Shown here: piece after piece, positions 6,026 to 8,733 of the stretch
Numbering within the stretch: position 1 is the first letter of the stretch
Layout of the letters: the number at the start of each line of letters is the position of its first letter
Origin: T1SED10-198M sp003554345 [NCBI: Candidatus Sumerlaeota bacterium]
GTDB taxonomy: Bacteria > Sumerlaeota > T1SED10-198M
Reading direction: 5' to 3'
Assembly (NCBI GenBank): GCA_003554345.1
Contig: PWGE01000395.1
Span: 1 to 8,733 of the forward strand
Length of the DNA stretch: 8,733 nt
The notes under the pieces: generated by a model
What the model saw: only the letters and a program-made list of their open reading frames with translations
Told to the model about the DNA's origin: nothing
The model's database searches: none
Program-made: the position numbers and the translations under genes

Positions 6026-7067
6026 TTTTCCTGGCAAAAGCTGTAGCAAGTATACGAGCCAAAAAGGGATCAAGCTGATAACCAGCCTGCCTTATGGACT
6101 TCGGAACCAGTGAATTGTCAGTCAATCCCGGGATAGTGTTAATTTCCAGAAAATAAAATTCCTGAGAGTTCCGATCAAACATAAAATCACTCCGGGTCAA
6201 TCCCTTAACCTGGAATAGACGACTTATCCTTTCCGCTATCGCACACAGTTCCTCTTCTTTAAGAGAACTGAGGCTCAGCTGAAAGGTTTCTTCTGCTTTT
6301 CCAGGCACATACTTGGCATTATAGTCAAAGTAACTTGCTTCCAGGGGCACGATACGCACAGGGGGCAGTATCCTTTGAACACCGTCAGAAGGGTTCTCAT
6401 AGACACCAACCGTGTACTCATCGCCATCGACATACTGTTCCACCATTAATACCTGATGCTCTCTCCAGTAACCCTCCAAAAAGTCCTTCACCCTGTCATC
6501 GAGAGAAGAGACGACAGTCATATGGATACTGGAACCCTCATCAACAGGTTTCAAAACAACAGTACCATATTTTTCCAGATATTTTCTTATTATCGACAAT
6601 GCCAGGTTTGACTGCCAGTGAAAAACCAGGGAACTGGCAGGCACTTTTATCCCAAAGTGGGCAAGAAAGCGACAAGCAGCAAACTTATGCAAGGTCAGGG
6701 CACACACAGAGGAAGAAGAAAAGAGATAAGGAATTTCAAGGGACTCAAAAATAGAGGCCAATTTCCCATCTTCGCCCAGCCGACCATGTATAAGGGGAAC
6801 TACCAGGGGAGATGATGCTTCCTTTATTTTCTGTAATACATGGTAAAAGTCTCTCATGGGACCAAGGGGTTCTCCCTGCTCATCAACCTCTTGCCAAACA
6901 CCTTGTTGACGTCCATCCCAGATAGAAACCCTCAAAAAATCAAAAGCTTTCAGGGCTTTTCCAAAGGTACGGCAGGATTGACGTGATATAGGGGCTTCGT
7001 TGCCGGGCCCACCTGTAAGCATAAAAACCTGATATTTTTCAGTGCTGGATTTGCTTGTATTCATCAT
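5991..7067 (-). CDS. ddl: D-alanine--D-alanine ligase
   Basis: Ddl joins two D-alanines using ATP, in the cytoplasm, to make the dipeptide that ends the peptidoglycan stem peptide. The 358-residue ATP-grasp protein shows GGPGNEAPIS (19-28, Glu24), IHGRLGEDG (93-101), an ATP-binding KPVDEGSS (173-180), and the segment SYFDYNAKY (245-253), whose Lys252-Tyr253 match the Lys-Tyr pair of DdlB. A Tyr here marks D-Ala-D-Ala rather than D-Ala-D-lactate (VanA-type) ligases. Metal-binding residues are visible at Asp294 (RSDFMF) and in LEINTIPGLT (307-316, Glu308 and Asn310). LHK replaces the usual MDK at 126-128, a minor change. Two ATG codons are adjacent (7067 and 7064), and GTGAGA lies just upstream. 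The start overlaps thiDN by 29 bases and the end overlaps dprA by 35, so it sits inside one operon. No murC/murB neighbours are visible. Confidence 0.95.
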   Translation of the reverse strand: MMNTSKSSTEKYQVFMLTGGPGNEAPISRQSCRTFGKALKAFDFLRVSIWDGRQQGVWQEVDEQGEPLGPMRDFYHVLQKIKEASSPLVVPLIHGRLGEDGKLASIFESLEIPYLFSSSSVCALTLHKFAACRFLAHFGIKVPASSLVFHWQSNLALSIIRKYLEKYGTVVLKPVDEGSSIHMTVVSSLDDRVKDFLEGYWREHQVLMVEQYVDGDEYTVGVYENPSDGVQRILPPVRIVPLEASYFDYNAKYVPGKAEETFQLSLSSLKEEELCAIAERISRLFQVKGLTRSDFMFDRNSQEFYFLEINTIPGLTDNSLVPKSIRQAGYQLDPFLARILATAFARKNEREDFLSCFK

Positions 7068-8391
7068 AAATTCTCACAATAATGCGGGCCACATCCATAG
7101 GACTGTTCCCAATAATCCGGGACACAGGTTCTTTGCCCACTTCACCAAGGTCATAAATAACATCCGGCACCTCACCGATTTGCTCAATCACCCTGCTGGT
7201 TCCCCATTCAAGAGATGACCCCTCTTTTTCTTTAACAGAGCGGGGTTCAGCAGAGCGATCAAAAGAAGCTATTTTCAGTCCCAGTTTTTCACTAATTTTC
7301 GTGATTTCCGGCATATATCTGATATTCATGACAGCCTTTTTTTCATGATCTGCACCGGCAACAGTGAGCAAAACCTTCCCTATGTGTTGAGATGCACCAT
7401 ATTCAGGCAATGCCACATAACGAATACTATCTCCCATCCGCACAATGCGACCGGGGAATCCCATCGTCTCTTTCAAAGAAGAAGGCACCCTTTTACAGGC
7501 ACACATATTGGACTGCACTTCCGGGATAAGAGGCCCAATCGCCTGTTGCTGAAGATACTCAAAGGCTTCCAGCAATTCCTGCCGAAGGATTCCTTTCTCC
7601 TCTCCAATCTTTCCTGCCACAATATGATTGGTAGGACTGATACCTTTACCCAGGGGTACTGCATATCTTATAGCATCGCTGATGAAACGCCGACCTTTTT
7701 GCACCGCTGCATCGAGAGAATTTCCCTGTGCCAGAAAAGCTGCTATTGCAGCACTAAAGGTACAGCCAGTTCCATGAGTATGAGGATTCAGAGATTTCTG
7801 GTAGTCCAACCACATTTCATTTTGCCCATCCGAAAACAGGTCAAAAGAGTCTCTGTCATCAAAATGGCCTCCTTTAAGAACCACCTTGCCGGCACCAATT
7901 TCATGCAGGGCTTTCACCGCCCGTGAAAAATCCTTTTTCTCAGAGATTGTAATACCTGTTAAAACTTCAGCTTCCGGCAAATTGGGAGTGAGCAAAAAAG
8001 AACGTGGTACCAGCTCATTTTTCAAGGTCTGGACCGCTTTTTCCTCAAGAAGCCGTGACCCGCTTTTTGAAACCATCACAGGATCCAGAACCAACTTCTT
8101 ATCAGTATTTTCATCCAGATAACGGCTCAAAACCATAATAATTTCCTTATTAAAGAGCATCCCTGATTTAAAGTACGTAAAATCAAAGTCATCGGTGATT
8201 GAATCAAGCTGGCTCTGCACAAAATCGGGTTCTATTGGATGTATTCCCTGTACACCGCTAGTATTTTGAGCGGTAAGAGCCGTAATCACCGACATTCCGT
8301 AGCAACCAAGCACTGTAAAAGTTTTCAAATCTGCCTGAATTCCGGCTCCACCACCGGAGTCGGAACCAGCAACAGTCATTACCTGTTTCAT
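7039..8391 (-). CDS. thiDN: Bifunctional hydroxymethylpyrimidine (phosphate) kinase / thiamine-phosphate synthase (ThiD-ThiN fusion)
   Basis: This 450-residue cytoplasmic enzyme should phosphorylate hydroxymethylpyrimidine and its monophosphate (ThiD half) and join the pyrimidine diphosphate to the thiazole phosphate to give thiamine phosphate (ThiN half). The ThiD ribokinase-like domain (about 1-262) has GSDSGGGAGIQADLKT (9-24), DPVM (103-106), VLKGGH (171-176) and HGTGCTFSAAIAA (206-218, Cys210). The ThiN domain (about 270-450) has IGPLIPEVQSN (285-295), FPGR (312-315), GASQH (332-336) and GKEPVSRIIGNSP (419-431). Arg315 and His336 are 21 residues apart, as are the Arg and His reported as important in Pyrobaculum ThiN (from memory). 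ThiN replaces ThiE, so the host may lack ThiE. The start ATG overlaps the GT4 stop by 4 bases, with GAGG ten bases upstream. Confidence 0.94.
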   Translation of the reverse strand: MKQVMTVAGSDSGGGAGIQADLKTFTVLGCYGMSVITALTAQNTSGVQGIHPIEPDFVQSQLDSITDDFDFTYFKSGMLFNKEIIMVLSRYLDENTDKKLVLDPVMVSKSGSRLLEEKAVQTLKNELVPRSFLLTPNLPEAEVLTGITISEKKDFSRAVKALHEIGAGKVVLKGGHFDDRDSFDLFSDGQNEMWLDYQKSLNPHTHGTGCTFSAAIAAFLAQGNSLDAAVQKGRRFISDAIRYAVPLGKGISPTNHIVAGKIGEEKGILRQELLEAFEYLQQQAIGPLIPEVQSNMCACKRVPSSLKETMGFPGRIVRMGDSIRYVALPEYGASQHIGKVLLTVAGADHEKKAVMNIRYMPEITKISEKLGLKIASFDRSAEPRSVKEKEGSSLEWGTSRVIEQIGEVPDVIYDLGEVGKEPVSRIIGNSPMDVARIIVRIYDEYKQIQH

Positions 8392-8733
8392 TCTTTTTTT
8401 ACCTCTTTCTTCTCATTTGGCCTGTTATCTACAAGCCGTTGATATATTTTTTCCATTTCCCTGGCACAATGGGTAGCCAAAAACTGCCGTTGAACTTTAT
8501 CACGTCCTTTTGTTCCCATTTTCAGACGCAGATCTTTATCTTTGATCAGTCGAAGAAGATACTCTTTAAAGAGTTCAAAACGTTGCAGAGGAAAGACAAA
8601 CCCTGAATAACCGTGGTCTATAACTTCCGGAATACCCCCTTTATCACTACCAACCGGCGGTGTTTTCATATACATTGATTCAATAAGGACCCTGCCAAAC
8701 CCTTCCTGGGAAGAAGGAAGGATGGAGATATCC
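8388..8733 (-). CDS. Glycosyltransferase family 4 (group 1), C-terminal part only
   Basis: The window edge cuts the 5' end; 114 residues and the stop remain. The frame is open to the last base, so the true start lies to the right of the window and any internal ATG, such as the one at 8675, is not the start. The fragment begins DISILPSSQEGFGRVLIES and contains the E-x7-E motif (Glu10 and Glu18 of the fragment) that binds the nucleotide-sugar donor in GT4 enzymes. SDKGGIPEVIDHGYSGF follows, then a helical tail with a very charged end (PNEKKEVKKE). GT-B-fold retaining transferases of this kind act at the cytoplasmic face on lipid, polysaccharide or other acceptors; the substrate cannot be inferred. 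Its TGA overlaps the thiDN start, so it is upstream in the same operon. Confidence 0.92.
   Translation of the reverse strand, partial: DISILPSSQEGFGRVLIESMYMKTPPVGSDKGGIPEVIDHGYSGFVFPLQRFELFKEYLLRLIKDKDLRLKMGTKGRDKVQRQFLATHCAREMEKIYQRLVDNRPNEKKEVKKE

Noticed and set aside
6335-6815. Plus-strand ORFs antisense to ddl
   Set aside because: The Ddl frame carries all catalytic motifs across this stretch. The opposite frames are low-complexity and unsupported.
7345-8122. Plus-strand ORFs antisense to thiDN
   Set aside because: The ThiD and ThiN motifs are intact on the minus strand; the antisense frames show no domain.

Overview
This is a bacterial window, mostly coding. Seven complete protein genes and one gene cut by the right edge fill positions 949-8733, after about 950 bases with no confident gene. 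The base composition is moderate to AT-rich, the genes are tightly packed with ATGA stop/start overlaps, and one gene starts with TTG. Nothing seen identifies the phylum. The ThiD-ThiN fusion (rather than ThiE) narrows the field, since that arrangement is known mainly from archaea and a scattered set of bacteria. The rest (D-Ala-D-Ala ligase, DprA, polyprenyl-phosphate sugar transferase) is clearly bacterial.

Layout. Positions 1-948 are A/T-rich and non-coding or decayed. They hold inverted repeats, a GC-richer island (about 281-500) containing a foldable segment, a short CACGA repeat, one small candidate ORF on the minus strand (47 aa) and a weak candidate terminator. Positions 949-3697 form a minus-strand operon read right to left: an M24 metallopeptidase (Xaa-Pro aminopeptidase/prolidase type), psuG (pseudouridine-5'-phosphate glycosidase) and a membrane-anchored TPR protein, each joined to the next by a 4-base overlap. 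A 70-base divergent spacer follows, with a plausible minus-strand promoter. Positions 3768-5189 hold a single plus-strand gene for a polyprenyl glycosylphosphotransferase (WbaP/WcaJ type) that starts surface-polysaccharide synthesis. Its end overlaps by 4 bases the end of the second minus-strand operon, 5186-8733: GT4 glycosyltransferase (partial), thiDN, ddl and a divergent dprA. These overlap by 4, 29 and 35 bases and are probably translationally coupled.

How the genes work together. Two themes recur. One is envelope building: the GT4 glycosyltransferase, Ddl and the sugar-phosphate transferase. The other is small-molecule salvage or synthesis: PsuG releases uracil and ribose 5-phosphate from pseudouridine monophosphate, ThiDN makes thiamine phosphate, and the M24 peptidase releases amino acids from proline-containing peptides. 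The operons mix these functions, so shared transcription here does not by itself define a pathway. I found no convincing new multi-gene system. The most unusual items are the coupled GT4-thiDN-ddl-dprA operon, the shortened DprA that lacks a normally conserved arginine, psuG without a kinase partner but coupled to a peptidase and a TPR protein, and the structured non-coding left end.
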